A DNA stretch of 64,000 bases from Notamacropus eugenii. Taxonomy: Eukaryota > Chordata > Mammalia > Diprotodontia > Macropodidae. Where the stretch lies: contig NC_092877.1 in assembly GCF_028372415.1 (NCBI RefSeq), positions 211,908,116 through 211,972,115 of the forward strand, in the 5' to 3' direction. Positions 31,540 through 43,300 of the stretch are shown here, one piece after another. Numbering within the stretch: position 1 is the stretch's first letter; the number at the start of each line of letters is the position of its first letter. The notes beneath the pieces were generated by a model, which was not told the DNA's origin, did no database searches, and saw nothing but the letters and a program-made list of their open reading frames with translations. The position numbers and the translations under genes are program-made.

Positions 31540-33075
31540 CAATTTTACAGAAAGCTTGTCAGGAGACTCAGCTAAATAAATTTATTCCAAGAGCATTTAA
31601 GGATGGGCTTGAAAGGGAAAAACAAATAGACGAAAAATTGAAAAAGAGTCTTTACATAACAGACTCTTTATCATCCAGGAAAATGGAGCCAACACATTTG
31701 GACTAGAATATATTATAGTGCCTGATGAGTGGTATGAGAAAGTAGAAATAGCCCTGAAGAGAACAAAATGAGAAAAACAGCTGGACTAGATCATTTATAC
31801 TGGAGGTAACACAGCTTTGATGGCATTGAGGTCTTGATTCCCTAGTTAAATAAAAGTGTGGAGGGTACCAGAGGTATGAGCAAAAAAATCCCAGTTGTTA
31901 CCAAATAGAGGTAACTAAGAGATTACTAGTGACTACTAACCTTTAAAATTATTTTCTTCTTTATACAAAATCTTTGTGAGAATAATCTGCATGTGCTTAG
32001 ATGGCACCCATGATGAGATTATCAGAATGGAATAGTTAAGCTTGCAGATGAGATAATTTTAAAAAATTTAACTTTATTCTTTTCAATAAGCAAACATTTA
32101 TTTTCTCTCTGTCCTACTTCCCTTCTCAGTTGTAACAAAAAGACAAAAGAAATCCTTGTAACATGTATGAACAATCAAGCAAAACTAATTTCCTCATCAC
32201 AAATATATCTCGATTTGCATTTATAATTCCTCCGGAATTATAGCTGGCTACTGCATTGATTGGAGTCCCTAAGTCTTTCAAAGTTATTTGCCTTTACAGT
32301 GATGTTCTATAAATTGTTCTACTGGTTCTTGTAGGTGATATTTCATAGTAGACCATATCTTTATCACTGCACAATTGACTAAAAGATATAGAGGACATAA
32401 TCCCACTGTGTTTTTTTACTTATATAATCTAGGTCTAATCTTATATACATATAGTTATAGTCTACATAAATTTATAATTTATATATGCATAGAAATATAC
32501 ATGTAATTTGGAATAGCAAAATGCCACCTTAAGGGATCTCCTCCAACAAGATGTCTCCCAGGCACATATCAGAGCCATGCAAAGTACCTGGAAGGATGGA
32601 GCAATAGAAATAGTTTTCTTCAACAGTCTTCTGTTTCCTAATCAAGGAAAAATACAGAGAGACACATATTTTTCCAAAGGTTTTAAGAAAAATCATAGAG
32701 GAGGCATAGAGTTCAAACTCAAACAGATTGATTTCTTAGATGATGAGGGCCTTGAGGTTCCTGTTTAAGGATGACATTTTGGTGGTTGCCTCAAGACCGA
32801 GAACGTTGCAGATCCTCTTAAAAGAGGTTCATAATTACTCAAAAGAACTTTGTCTAACTACCACACAGGAAAAACTGAGAGAGTAAAAAGGAACTTGTTG
32901 TTAAGGTGATGATATGCAGCTGGTTAGACAATCTGTAGAAATCATCTATCAGTATGTGGTGCAAATCAACAGTGAGCTAGCTGTTTCCTAAGCTGGACAG
33001 AAGTAAGCTGGACTGCCTCTGGAAAATTATGCTGTTCTTTTAATGACTCCGAATTTTTCTTGAAGCTAAAGTCTA
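31540..33075 (+). mobile_element. RTE-type LINE fragment (reverse transcriptase region)
   Basis: Plus-strand remnants in order: ALKRTK and KQLD near 31750-31790; a PNRGN block and LYKIFVRII near 31900-31985; then DDILVVASRP near 32772-32800; and YQYVVQIN near 32950. These fit RTE (BovB-like) RT, including the DD of the active site. Many stops and shifts. Split by an L1 fragment and AT-rich DNA at about 32055-32515. Confidence 0.65.
32055..32370 (-). mobile_element. L1 LINE 3' fragment, antisense, inside the RTE
   Basis: Reversed L1 3' words: GAACAATCAAGCAAAACTAA, CGGAATTATAGCTGGC and TGTTCTACTGGTTCTTG. RTE homology flanks it on both sides. Confidence 0.6.
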
Positions 33076-33092
33076 CTTAAAAAATATCATTG

Positions 33093-33181
33093 CTGCTCTC
33101 CCTCTCCCTCTCCCTTCCTCCCTTTCTCCCTCCCTCTCTCTGTCTCTCTCTCCCTCCCTCTCTCTGTCTCTCTTTCTCTCC

Positions 33182-33212
<31 letters not shown>

Positions 33213-33597
33213 CCTCCTTCCCTCCCTCTTTCTCTCTCTCTCTCTCCCTCCCTCTTTCTCTCTCTCTCTCTCCCTCCCTCTTTCTCTCTCTCTCTCTCTC
33301 CCTCCCTCTTTCTCTCTCTCTCCCTCCCTCCCTCTTTTTCTCCCTCCCTCCCTCTTTCTCTCCCTCCCTCTTTCTCTCTCTCTCTCTGTCTCTCTCCCTT
33401 CCCTCTCTCCCTCTCTCTCTCTGTCTCTCTCTCCCCTCCCTCTCTCCCTCTCTCTCTCTGTCTCCCTCCCTCTTTCTCTCTCCCTCTCTCTCTCTTCCTC
33501 TCTCCCTCTCTCTCTCTGTCTCTGTCTCTCTCTGTCTCTCCCTCTCTCTCTCTGTCTCTCTCTCCCCTTCCTCTCTCTGTCTCTGTCCCTCTCACCT
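33093..33597. repeat. 500-bp polypyrimidine tract (CT)n/(CCCT)n
   Basis: Almost no purines on plus over ~500 bp. It mixes TCTC, CCCT and CTGT units. The 172- and 174-codon frames on both strands here are artefacts of the repeat. Confidence 0.97.
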
Positions 33598-33611
33598 ATC
33601 TATCTCTAGAG

Positions 33612-33762
33612 TAAGGGCATACAATATTAGTGCTGGCATTACTGAGGGTACTTGGTCAGATTAACCCACTGCAGCTCAGAATTCCCCAGCTCCAGCAATC
33701 TGCAAGCCTCAACTTCCCCCAAAACAGAGATTACAGACATGTACTACCTTGCCCTGGCTACT
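33612..33762 (-). pseudogene. 7SL RNA pseudogene (5' part)
   Basis: Read on minus from about 33762: GCCAGGGCAAGGTAGTACAT, then GTCTGTAATC and GAGGCTTGCAGATTGCT, GAATTCTGAGCTGCAGTGG and finally GCACTAATATTGTA. In order and spacing this follows the 7SL RNA 5' Alu domain and the start of the S domain (GGCATCAATATGGTG region). It is diverged and 3'-truncated, followed directly on its strand by the purine tract. Not a functional SRP RNA. Confidence 0.65.
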
Positions 33763-34552
33763 GATATCTTTTCATATCACCTAAATTTCTCAAGAACTCC
33801 CTTACCCTCCCAGAGAACAATCTCTAATAACAAAAAAAGAGGGGAAAAACTTGACAGAACTAGCAAATGTACTGCAAAAAGTCTGACATGAAATTCTGTG
33901 CTCTCCATCCACAGCCCCTCATCTCTACAAAGAGAGTGGGAGGAGGTTCCCACTATTTACAATTCTGTTACATTTGAGTTTTGTTGTCTAGTTGCTGTTT
34001 TTTTTAAAATTTGCATTGTGGTAGCCATTGTGTATATTAGTTTCTTGGTTCTGCTTTCTTGGTTCTCCTTTGTATATAATCTTCCCATGCCCTTCTATAT
34101 TCATAATAACAATCTTTTTATAGCATTCTAATTGAACATGTTTATTAATGTGCCACAATTTGTTTGGCAAATCCCTAGTTGATAGGCATTGATTTTGCTC
34201 TTTTGCTATTAGAAAAGTATTTATAAATATTTTGGTGTATAGGGATTCTTCCTCTTTATCATTGATTTCCTTGGGATATATACCTAAAAATGGAATCTTT
34301 GAGTTAAAGAGTAAAGACATTTTAGTCATTTTCATGGCGTAATTCTAAATCACTTACAGAATGATTGTACCAATTTGCAAGGCCACCAACAGTGTATTAG
34401 TGTGCCTATCTTTCTATAACTCCTTCAACGTTGACTATTCTCTTCTTTCATCACTTTTGCCAGTCTTTGGAGTATTGTTTTGATTTTCATTTCTCTTCTT
34501 ATAAGTGATTTGGAGCATTATTTACATGGATGGTAATCATTTGCAATTCTTT

Positions 34553-34800
34553 TGAGAATAATAGCTAAGACTTATATAGTCCTTACTACGTGCTAGATAC
34601 TTTATAATCATTATGTCATTTGATCCTCACAAAAACCCTAAGAGGTAGGTGCTGTTATTATTCCCATTTTACAGACAGGGAAGCTGAGGCAAGCAGGTTA
34701 GGTGACTTGCTTAGGGTCACATAGCTAGTATGGGTTTTGAGGCCAGATTTGAGCTCAGATGTTCCTGACATCAGGCTCAGTTCTCCATCACACCACAAGC
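34553..34800 (-). mobile_element. MIR CORE-SINE inserted in L1, antisense
   Basis: Full MIR order reversed: ATAATAGCTAAGACTTATAT, TCATTTGATCCTCACAAAAA, CCCATTTTACAGACAGGGAA and AGGGTCACATAGCTAG, then a head-like end. Confidence 0.85.
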
Positions 34801-35024
34801 TACCCAAGGTCTTTGAAAAGTACTTCTTTATAGTCTTTGACCTGTTATCTATCAGGGAAATAGCTATTTTTGACCTTAGATATTTCTGTTCTTTCCGTAT
34901 CTTGGGTAGCAAATCCTTATAGAAGAAATCTGATTTAACTTTTTCCCAATCAATTTCCTTCTCATCCTAGATGCATTAATTTTTTGCGTTCAAAAGCTTT
35001 TCTATTTTATGCAATCAGAATGAT

Positions 35025-35090
35025 CACTCTTTCTCTGTCTCTCTGTCTCTGTCTGTCTGTCTCTCTCTCTCTGTGTTTTTCTCTCTCTTT
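35025..35090. repeat. CT/CTGT microsatellite
   Basis: CTCTGTCTCTCTGTCTCTGT-type units inside the L1. Confidence 0.9.
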
Positions 35091-35529
35091 CTTAATGGTC
35101 TCTATATCTTGTCTGATTAAGAATACACCTTCTCCGCAGAGCAATGAAAGCTATATGACCTGCTTATCATCAGGTGTGACCTTTTTTTTAATGGTATGAC
35201 CTTTAACATTCAGGTTGCATATCCATTTTGAGTTTATTCTGCTATGTATTGTAAGATGATAGTCTAAACGTAATTTCTTCCAGACTGCTTTCCAGTATTC
35301 CCAGAAATTTTTTCAAATAGTGAGTTCTTTTTTTAGGTAACTTATGTTCCTATATTTATAAACAAAGTTTGATTTGAATTCAGTTATTTCTGAATCTTCC
35401 TTGTCTAATCTGTTCCATCGATCTACTTTAAAATTAACTTGTACCAAATCATTTTGATGAAAACTGACTTGTAATATAGTTTGGATTCTGGATATGATGT
35501 TCCCAAAGCCTATCTTTTTAACACCAGTG

Positions 35530-35865
35530 TTCTTATGGCAACATCACATGGCTGTGAGTTCTCATAAATCATAGATCCAAAGAGTTGAAGTTAAGACTCA
35601 CCCAAAGGCAGAGGAAAGGGGGATGAATGGTTAGTGTGAACAGGCTGCATCACATTACAAAGGAGTAATTACATAAGAGAAATGGTGTACATGATATTAG
35701 AGAAAAATGTATGGCTCTGGGGGAAAAAAGATGGTCCCCAATAACCAGCAGAGAATTCAGGAGACTAAAGACATCCAAGCAATGTGAAAAGAATAGAGTA
35801 AGGCTCTTAGCCTGTTGGGTGTTTCCCTTGTGGAGAATTTAAGGAAGGACCTGGATATTAAATGT
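35530..35865. other. Intron sequence, nothing recognised
   Basis: No supported feature. Confidence 0.35.
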
Positions 35866-35869
35866 ACTT

Positions 35870-36550
35870 GTCATCTCTAGACTAGATTATTACAACACCT
35901 TACTACTTGGTTGGCTGGTCTCTGTTCTATTCCTATTCCAAAACAGAGATCTGTCCTTGCTCAATAACCTGCAATAGCTCACTATTACCTGCTGGTTTGT
36001 ACAGTATTTTAAGCCCGTAGCCTCGCATTCTAGATTTATTGACATTATCCTCTGTACATCCACTCTGTACTGCAGTCAGACCAATCTATGTTTGTTCCCT
36101 GGTTTATGACATTCCTTCCCCACTTCCTTGCCTTTGTATAGGTTATCTCCCATGCCTGAAATGCTCTTCCCTTTTTATCCCTGACTCTTGGACTTTCAGA
36201 CTCTTAAAGGTTAAATTAAAGTAGCACTTTCTAAAAGGGCCTTTCCTCATCCCTCTCAATTATTAGTACTTTCCCCCAAATTACTTTATATTGATATATG
36301 TCTACATCTCCCTAGAGGCAGGAAAGAAAGAAGGAAGGAAGGAGGGAAGGAAGGAAAGAGGGAAGAAAGGAATTCAGCATTTATTAAGTGCTTTCTTTGT
36401 GCCCAGATACGGTGCTAAGGGCTTTACAAATTTTATCTCAGTAGAGTAGAAACATCTTGAGATCAGGATCTGTGGGGCTGTGCTTGTTTTGATCTCTGTA
36501 TCCCCAGGGGTAGCACTGTGCATGGCATGTAGTAAACACTTCAAAATTCT
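35870..36550 (+). mobile_element. L2 LINE 3' region, interrupted
   Basis: AGACTAGATTATTACAACAC, CTTGCCTTTGTATAGGTTAT, CTGAAATGCTCTTCCCTTTT, and past the interruption ATCTTGAGATCAGGATCTGT and TATCCCCAGGGGTAGCACTG. The interruption at 36316-36430 is a GGAA array plus a MIR-like end. Confidence 0.78.
36316..36370. repeat. (GGAA)n microsatellite
   Basis: GAAGGAAGGAAGGAGGGAAG-type units. Confidence 0.95.
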
Positions 36551-36764
36551 CATTCAGTTGAATTGAAATGCCTGGTCAGCCATCATCCTTGCCTGGAATG
36601 CATTTCCTATTTAGCTCAGGTGCCGGATCTACAGTGAGGGTTCCAAACTCTTCAACAAACGTGTTTTGTCTCTTAAATTTTCCTAGATCAGGTTTTTCTG
36701 GATCTCCTGTGTTCTCATCATACTCTACTTTTTAATATGTTTAGCTGTCTACTTATACCCCTTA

Positions 36765-36945
36765 GTACAGAGATTCTCAATCAGGGGTTCTTGATCTTAA
36801 AAAATAATTACAATTTGATCATTGTAGTTTAATATTATTATTTTCCTTTGTATTCCTATGTATATTAATTTATCAATAACATTATCAGACTGTCAAGAGG
36901 TCCATGACTCAAAAAAAATTAAGAACCCTTCTTTATTTAGTAGGT
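36765..36945 (+). mobile_element. hAT-type element, short
   Basis: The left part has CAATCAGGGGTTCTTGATCT, the right part GAGGTCCATGACTC and AAATTAAGAACCCTTCT: inverted GGGTTCTT/AAGAACCC ends typical of small hAT elements. Confidence 0.55.
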
Positions 36946-36949
36946 AGGT

Positions 36950-37890
36950 AGTTTTTTTCAGGTCAGGGGTTTAGACGGTTTTTACTTTCACCCCCACCCT
37001 CTAGCCCAGCACTATACTTTGTGGATGGGGGGGGCCTTAAAAACTGTTTGTTGAATTTTATTCTCTACTCTAGAGTTGACCCATGGAAATAAAGATCACT
37101 CTGGGCTTAAGGCCTGAGGCTATATGACTTTTTATGAGCCTGGGAGGTCTTTCCTCCAACCCAAACCTGGGCCTATAAAGTAGAGACAGGGTATGTTTAT
37201 ACTAAGCTTTGACCCATTCAAAAACTTTACATCTAGATTGCCCCGGGCTTGGATTTCAGACTGAATTTGGACTGCTTTAGTTTCTTTCTCAGGGACTTTC
37301 TGTTTGCTTTCTATAAGAGGATATTATATTTAACAAACTATGGTTTTAGGCTAAGAAATCCTTCCTTGCCTCCAGCGACCTCAGGTGAACTTCCAAAACT
37401 GATCTGGGAAAGAAAAAATATGATTACTGGCAGCTTGTTAAGAACAGCTCGAAAGCCTTAGCTACTCTGCTGCCTGCAGATGTACGGGGTGCTGTCCTGG
37501 AAGAGAGATGATTTGTAGCTTATTTTGTGGAGGGGAGATCTAGGAGAGGGACATCCAAAAGATGAACTACCTAAGAAATATGTACTTTGGAAAAATCGTT
37601 AGGTGAGCTTTGGAGTCTCCACACATCTATCCTTCCTCCCTCAACCAAATGTGCCAAAACTGGTGACAGAATTCTTCAAAGCACTGAAGGAGCAAAACAG
37701 ATGGCTCTACCCTAAATGAGATTTGAATTTGTCTTTGAAGTTTTCATACTGTTGGGATGGGTCTTGAGGGAGTGGATGGATTGGGTAGATTCTTTCCATT
37801 ATTTCATTAATTCCACAAACATTTTTTAGGAACTCCTGGAGATGCAAATCATAGCCATTTGGGGGAAGAAGCGGTTGGATCTGTGATTTC
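36950..37890. other. Repeat-poor intron sequence
   Basis: Nothing recognised. The 70-codon frame at 37249-37461 is not convincing. Confidence 0.35.
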
Positions 37891-37892
37891 TT

Positions 37893-38520
37893 TCATTTTT
37901 AAAAAAATTTATTTACTATTTTATTTTTCCCCAATTACATGTAAAAATTTCTTCACATTTGTTTTTCTTTGAGTTGCAAATTCTCTCCCTCCCTCCCTCT
38001 CTCTCTCCCTCAATGAGAAGAGAAGCAACTTGATAGAGGTTATATGTGTGTAGTCATACAAAACATATTTCCATATTAGTCATGTTGTGAAATAAAACAT
38101 ACATACTCAAAGAAACCTCAAGAAAAATAAAGTTTAAAAAAGGCTTCTTCAATCTATATTCAGATACCATCGGTTTTTGTCTGGGGATAGATAGCATTTT
38201 TCATCCTATGTCCTTCAGAGTTGTGTTGGACAATTGAGTTACTGAGAACAGCTAAGCCATTCACAGCATTCACACGGACAATCTTACAGTATTGCTGTAC
38301 TTTGTACAGTACATTTCACTTTGCATCAGTTCATACAAGTCTTTCCAGATTTCTCTGATAGCATCCTGCTCATCGTTTCCAACAGCACAATAGTATTTCC
38401 TCACAATCACATAGCACAGTTTGTTCAGCCTTTCCTTACTTGATGGGTATCCTCCCAGTTTCCAAATCCCTGCTACCAAAAAAAGCTGCTATAAATATTT
38501 CCATGCATATATGGGCCCAT
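37893..38520 (-). mobile_element. L1 LINE 3' end, antisense
   Basis: ATTAGTCATGTTGTGAAA, ATTCAGATACCATCGGTT, GCATCAGTTCATACAAGTCT and AAAGCTGCTATAAATATTTC: reversed 3' UTR and ORF2 tail. Confidence 0.85.
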
Positions 38521-38799
38521 GACTTCATTTGTGAAGGCAACTCTTGATGGGGCAATTCCCTCGATCAAAACAAATCCACCCTCTAACTAAATCCACAACT
38601 GCTGTCTGACCTACAGGGTCATCCAGTGTTTGAGGAAGGACTTGAACCTGGGTATTTCTGACACCAAGACTAATTTTCAATCCACTCCGTCTTGCTGCTT
38701 CTCAATAGCCAACAGATAGAAAAATAAGTAAGACTCGATCTTTTCTGTGTAAGAACTTAGATTCTAGTAAGGGAAGTTAAGACATGTACAGAAATTACT

Positions 38800-39030
38800 G
38801 TAGCAATAATAATTATTATTTTCATTAATATAACACTCACTGTTTCCAAAGTGCCTTACAAATCTTAGTTCAATTCATCCTTGTAATAACTATTTTACAG
38901 ATGAGGAAACTGAGGCAATTAGAAGTTAAGGGACTTGCCCAGGCTCACACAGCAAGTGTCTGAGTCTGAATGTCTTCTTGACCCCAGGCCTAAAGCTCTG
39001 TTCACTGAACCACCTAGATGCCTCATCTAG
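38800..39030 (-). mobile_element. MIR CORE-SINE, antisense
   Basis: TATTTTACAGATGAGGAAAC, TTAAGGGACTTGCCCAGG and a head-like end ACTGAACCACCTAGATGCC. Confidence 0.85.
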
Positions 39031-39399
39031 TCTACCCCACTTCATTTGTTCTTGATTAGGAAAACCAGGCCCTTAGAGGTAAAGTGACTTCCTCATCATA
39101 CATCTAGTAAAAAGCAGAAACTTCAGTTCAGGCCTGTAGAATTCAAGGCCATTTCCTCTGCTCTTCCTTCTGTAAGATACTCCCTCCCCTAAATGAGAAG
39201 TTAGACATCTCCCAAGTATTGGTGGAAATTAACGCCTTTGACTTTGGAAAACCTGGCTGTGATTCTTTGGAAGTCAGTGGAAGCCAATGCATAGCCAGTG
39301 TAGAATGTAGAACTGAGATGTAATATGCTGAGGCTTAGCAGGGTGGCCTTTTATTGAGTGAAGCTGCTGAGACAGCTTTTAAGGGTTTGATGTTTGGGA

Positions 39400-39530
39400 A
39401 ATAAAGGACCACGGACCTAGAGCTGAAAGTCTTAGTCCAACTCCTTCATTTTATGGTTGGAGAAACAGGCCCAGGGAAACTAGGAATCTTGCTCAAAGTC
39501 TTGCAGGTAATAAGATCAGAGGGTGACTAT
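39400..39530 (-). mobile_element. MIR-like CORE-SINE fragment, antisense
   Basis: ACCTAGAGCTGAAAGTCTTA, TTTATGGTTGGAGAAACAGG and AAAGTCTTGCAGGTAATA. Confidence 0.6.
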
Positions 39531-39574
39531 ATATTCATTGACTTTGTTGTCCTCTCACAAAGTCTGATAGGGCA

Positions 39575-39840
39575 CTAGATGATGAAACAGCTAATTGGAG
39601 CAGCCACAGAATCAGGATAACCTGGGTTCGAGTCCCACTTCTGACACACACTAAACCTCTTAGTGCCCCCAGAATGGCAGACTAGGTGCTGCTGTGCATT
39701 GGCAGAGGGAGTTTCATCACTGGGAATTCCTGATACCAATTTAATCACAGTCAGTTAAAAAAAATTTCAAAGAGCTACAATTAATTATGTTTTGGGGCTT
39801 CAGTTTCCTCAACAAAAAGTGACCAGGTTGACCTAGATCA
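39575..39840 (+). mobile_element. tRNA-related SINE with a distinct tail
   Basis: Head with AATTGGAGCAGCCACAGAAT and GGGTTCGAGTCCCACTT (good B-box), then CTGTGCATTGGCAGAGGGAG and TTTCATCACTGGGAATTCC. The tail differs from MAR1 and from 25293-25600. Confidence 0.65.
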
Positions 39841-39844
39841 CCTC

Positions 39845-40560
39845 TATTCATTTTCCTATGCATACCTACCACAAGTGCTACATAAGAATAACTCACATTT
39901 GATTAGCACTATACTGTAGCCCCAGCACCCAACACAGTACCTGGGACATAGAAGATGATTTTTTTAATAATAAGGATTGAATTGAAGTCTCATGTTCTTC
40001 CAGTTTTTCTGTGTTGTGTCCTGAACCAAAAAGTCTTTGATTATTTTTCCCTATGCCTTGGGTGAGCAGGAAAAATTTTCCATACTGACTTTCCCCTTCT
40101 ACTTTCCCTCCCATTATTCAGTTTTTCCCATAATTACAAAACCCTTTGAATTAGTTTTTGATTTAGGGAGTCCAGGTTGAAGGTCTTTGGTGCTAGAAGC
40201 TAAACATTGTTTTTGAAGATTGTAGGTAAAAGTACTTTACTGATGGTGATTACTTACAAAGTTACTCCTTGAACAAAAATATCTTTTATTTACTTTGATT
40301 TGTGATTTCATTGGAATGGTTATTTTCTTCCACTAATTTAGTCTGAGTAGACATACATAGCCAAGAAATGAAAAAGCATCGCTTGATGATAAACCCCTGT
40401 GAACCCCATAGTAAAGGTAGTCCCTAGGTTGGTACTTAAAAGTTTTGCAGTTTGTCTTCTACTGACATAGCCTTTGCAAAGCCAGGCTCACCTACTTACA
40501 TGAAACAATGTGCCACAAGAGTACTTTAATGGAAGAAGTCATCTTGTACATCACAGCCAA
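39845..40560. other. Intron sequence, nothing recognised
   Basis: No supported repeat or gene. Confidence 0.35.
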
Positions 40561-40564
40561 ATTA

Positions 40565-40965
40565 ATTTCTTGAATGCGTTGATTTGTCACTCCCTTACTA
40601 AAACTTGCTGTGGTTTCCTCTTGTTTATTGAATAAGGAATAGCTTTCTTAGATTAAAATTCTAGGTGTTTCAAGCTCTTTCCAAACTTTCCATCCACTGT
40701 TCTTCTATGGATCTTACATTCAAACTCAATGGACTTGTCTCTTTTTCCAGAATTTTCCTTGAAATCCCTTCACTTGAAAGACCCTCCCTCCCATGTCTGC
40801 TTGTCTCAATCCTGTACTGGCCTTCAAAGATGAGTTTCAATGCCATTAATTTAGTGGCATTCATCCCAGCAAAAAGAATCTCTTTGTTCAACTTTTTCAC
40901 TTTGTATCTTTCTTATGACACACATCATAATACTGCTTTCTGTTGTTATAGTGAGAGTAGCAAAA
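40565..40965 (+). mobile_element. L2 LINE 3' fragment, decayed
   Basis: Follows the L2 order: TCACTCCCTTACTAAAACTT, TGTTTCAAGCTCTTTCCAAA and CTTCAAAGATGAGTTTCAAT. Divergent. Confidence 0.6.
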
Positions 40966-41029
40966 TATATCATCTCTCCTGCTAGAGTAAGATTCAAATT
41001 CAACAAGCAGTTAGTAAGATCCAACTGAG

Positions 41030-41285
41030 ATGTCTACTGACATTTTATAGTGTTTTAAAGAAGTTTGCAAAGTGCTGTTTACCTACATTATCTCTTTTGA
41101 GCCACAATGACCTTGTGAAGTAGGTATTACAGATTTTATTATCTCCTTTTTATAGATGTGGAAACTGGGGTTGAGACCGTCGCCTAAATGATAAATATCA
41201 CAGGCAAAATTTGAACCAAGGTCTTTCAGAATTCAAGTCTAGCATTTCAACTATGACACCATACACTTTCAGGTTTATAAAACCA
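41030..41285 (-). mobile_element. MIR CORE-SINE, antisense
   Basis: AGTTTGCAAAGTGCTGTTTA, TTTTTATAGATGTGGAAACT and AAATTTGAACCAAGGTCT. A second partial copy follows at about 41290-41420. Confidence 0.75.
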
Positions 41286-41424
41286 CATGAGATAAGGAGT
41301 ACAGATGAGGAAACTAAGACTTTTAAAGACTCCAGCTGGTTTATCTATGCTTTCACAGAGATAATTGTCTGAATAAGGATTCAAACTCAAGTCTCCAAAA
41401 CTAGATCTAGTACTCTACTTTAGT

Positions 41425-42005
41425 CACACATACTGCATTGGATATTAAAGGAGATAGAAAAAATTAAATGCTCTGCTCATTCATGGAACTTGTGGAAGGC
41501 AGGGAATGGGTCTCATTTTCCCATAATTCTTAGCATACAGTAGTGCTTTGTCCTTTTTTGGCTCTCACATATTCATTGAATGAAATTACTTATTGCATTA
41601 GGAAAAATGGAGCATACAAGTGAGCAGAATTAGTTGTCCTACTGTCTCTGAGAATGTGTCAAATTTCATATTCATGATAGCACGTAGAAATTAATGTTGA
41701 AAATAGTATTGCAGTGAATCTTGCAAAGTTGTTCATATATTAGAATGTGCTGATGTATTTATGGTAAACAAACCTGGGGCTGTAGCCTATATTACATGGT
41801 TGCTTTATAAAATCGGCACTTTAGTGGCTCTGATTTGTTTTAGTATCAATGTCATTAAAATGCATTATGGAGCATGTATGAGCAATGTGAATACATGGCT
41901 ATTTGTCACATAGTGAAAGTTATTTTTAAAAATGTGAATCACAAATCACTTCTTCATATTTAGAGAAAATTGATTTGTCCTTTTTGCTTATTCTACAGAT
42001 TATGC
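41425..42005. other. Repeat-poor, AT-rich intron sequence
   Basis: No repeat recognised. Possible conserved non-coding DNA at about 41740-41960, inferred only from the absence of repeats. Confidence 0.3.
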
Positions 42006-42009
42006 CTTT

Positions 42010-42290
42010 AAAATTTTTTTGTTGATCCATTTTGTTGCTACAGCACCTATATTTCCCCTTGTATTTTTTCCTTGTCCTCCCCTAGTGAACCATCCCTTAC
42101 AATAAAAAATAAAAAAGAGAAAAGAAAAAGTTTCAGCAAATCTAATTAACATATCAAATTGCTCTGGGATTTTTTGCATTTTTTCACATTCATGGACCCC
42201 CCACTTCTGAAATGAAATCAGGGAAGTATCTTTTCATATCTTTTTTAAGAGTCCAGCAGGCCGTTAAAATTTTCAACATTTAGTCTCTTT
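42010..42290 (-). mobile_element. L1 LINE 3' UTR fragment, antisense
   Basis: TTGTTGATCCATTTTGTTGC, ATCCCTTACAATAAAAAA and CATTCATGGACCCCCCAC: a 3' UTR of an older L1 type, reversed. The next L1 repeats the same 3' UTR order, so these are two insertions. Confidence 0.65.
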
Positions 42291-43300
42291 TATACATAGA
42301 TTTTTATTGAATTTTATTATTTGTACATCATCTAGATTTTCCTTTCTGTACCTTCTTCTCCTTGTCCCAAGGAGTAATCCCTGATAACACAGATTTTTTT
42401 TTTAAGAAAAAGAGGAAATAGAGGAAAAACCATTCAGCAAAACTGATCAACATCTTGAAAAAGGCTGACACTAGACATTGTGTTCACACTTATGGACTTT
42501 CACTTCTATAAAGGAGCCAAGCTGAGGTGTCTTCTCAAATATGCTTTTTGGGACCAAACTGATCATTATAATTTTGCACCATTTAGTTTCTATTGCTTTA
42601 TTTTTGCTATTGTTATTTTTCATTTGCCTCACCATAATCGTTGTGTATATTGTCTTTGTGTCTTTTCATACTTCACCCTTCTTTTCCATGCTTCTCTCTA
42701 TTCATCATGTTCATTTCTACTTACAGTACAGTGATTTTTCATTATATTCTCATACCACAATTTATTTAGTCATTCCCAACCAACAGGCAGATGCCTGTTG
42801 TTTCTAGTTCTTTGTTATCACGAAAAGTACTGCTATAAATATTTTGGTGTATTTGGAGCCTTTTTTTCTGTCATTGACATCTTTGTGTGGTATACCTAGT
42901 AGTGGAATCTCTAGTCCAGAGGATATGTACTTTTTAGTGATTTTCTTTGCATAATTCCAAATTGCTTTCCAGAATGATTGTGCCAATTCACAGTTTCACT
43001 AGCAATACATTAATGCAGCTTAGCTAATTTTCCAATTTATTTCAGAGGAAATCTTAGATTTGTTTTGATTTGACTTTTTCTTATTATTAGTGATTTAGAG
43101 CATTCTTTCATATGGTCAGTAATAGCTTACACTTTTTTTTGAGAGGTTTATTTTTTTCTATAGTTCTATTAGTTGTTTACAATTCTTGTATGCTAGATCC
43201 TTACCAGAGGTATTTCATACAAAGATTTTTTTCCCCCATTCACTGGTTCCTTTCTTATTCTATATGAATTAATTTTATTTGAGCAAATATTTTCATTTCT
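42291..43300 (-). mobile_element. L1 LINE 3' end, antisense
   Basis: The 3' UTR (ATTTTTATTGAATTTTATTA, AGTAATCCCTGATAACACAG) is followed by ORF2 tail words: GCTATAAATATTTTGGTG, CAGAATGATTGTGCCAATTC and AGTGATTTAGAGCATTCTTT. Confidence 0.8.

Larger units (their letters stand above)
33990..35525 (-). mobile_element. L1 LINE, ORF2 C-terminal half, antisense
   Basis: Reverse of ORF2 tail and upstream: TTCTTGGTTCTGCTTTC, ACAGAATGATTGTACCAATT, AAGTGATTTGGAGCATTATT, and, beyond the SINE, AGCAAATCCTTATAGAAG to TGGTACAAG-region sequence near 35430. About 1.3 kb of L1. It is interrupted by a MIR (34553-34800) and a TCTG/CT tract (35025-35085). Confidence 0.82.

Noticed and set aside
33077-33614. Long frames on both strands (172 and 174 codons)
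   Set aside because: They are read through a CT/GA simple repeat; the products are only Ser/Leu/Pro/Phe or Arg/Glu/Gly repeats.
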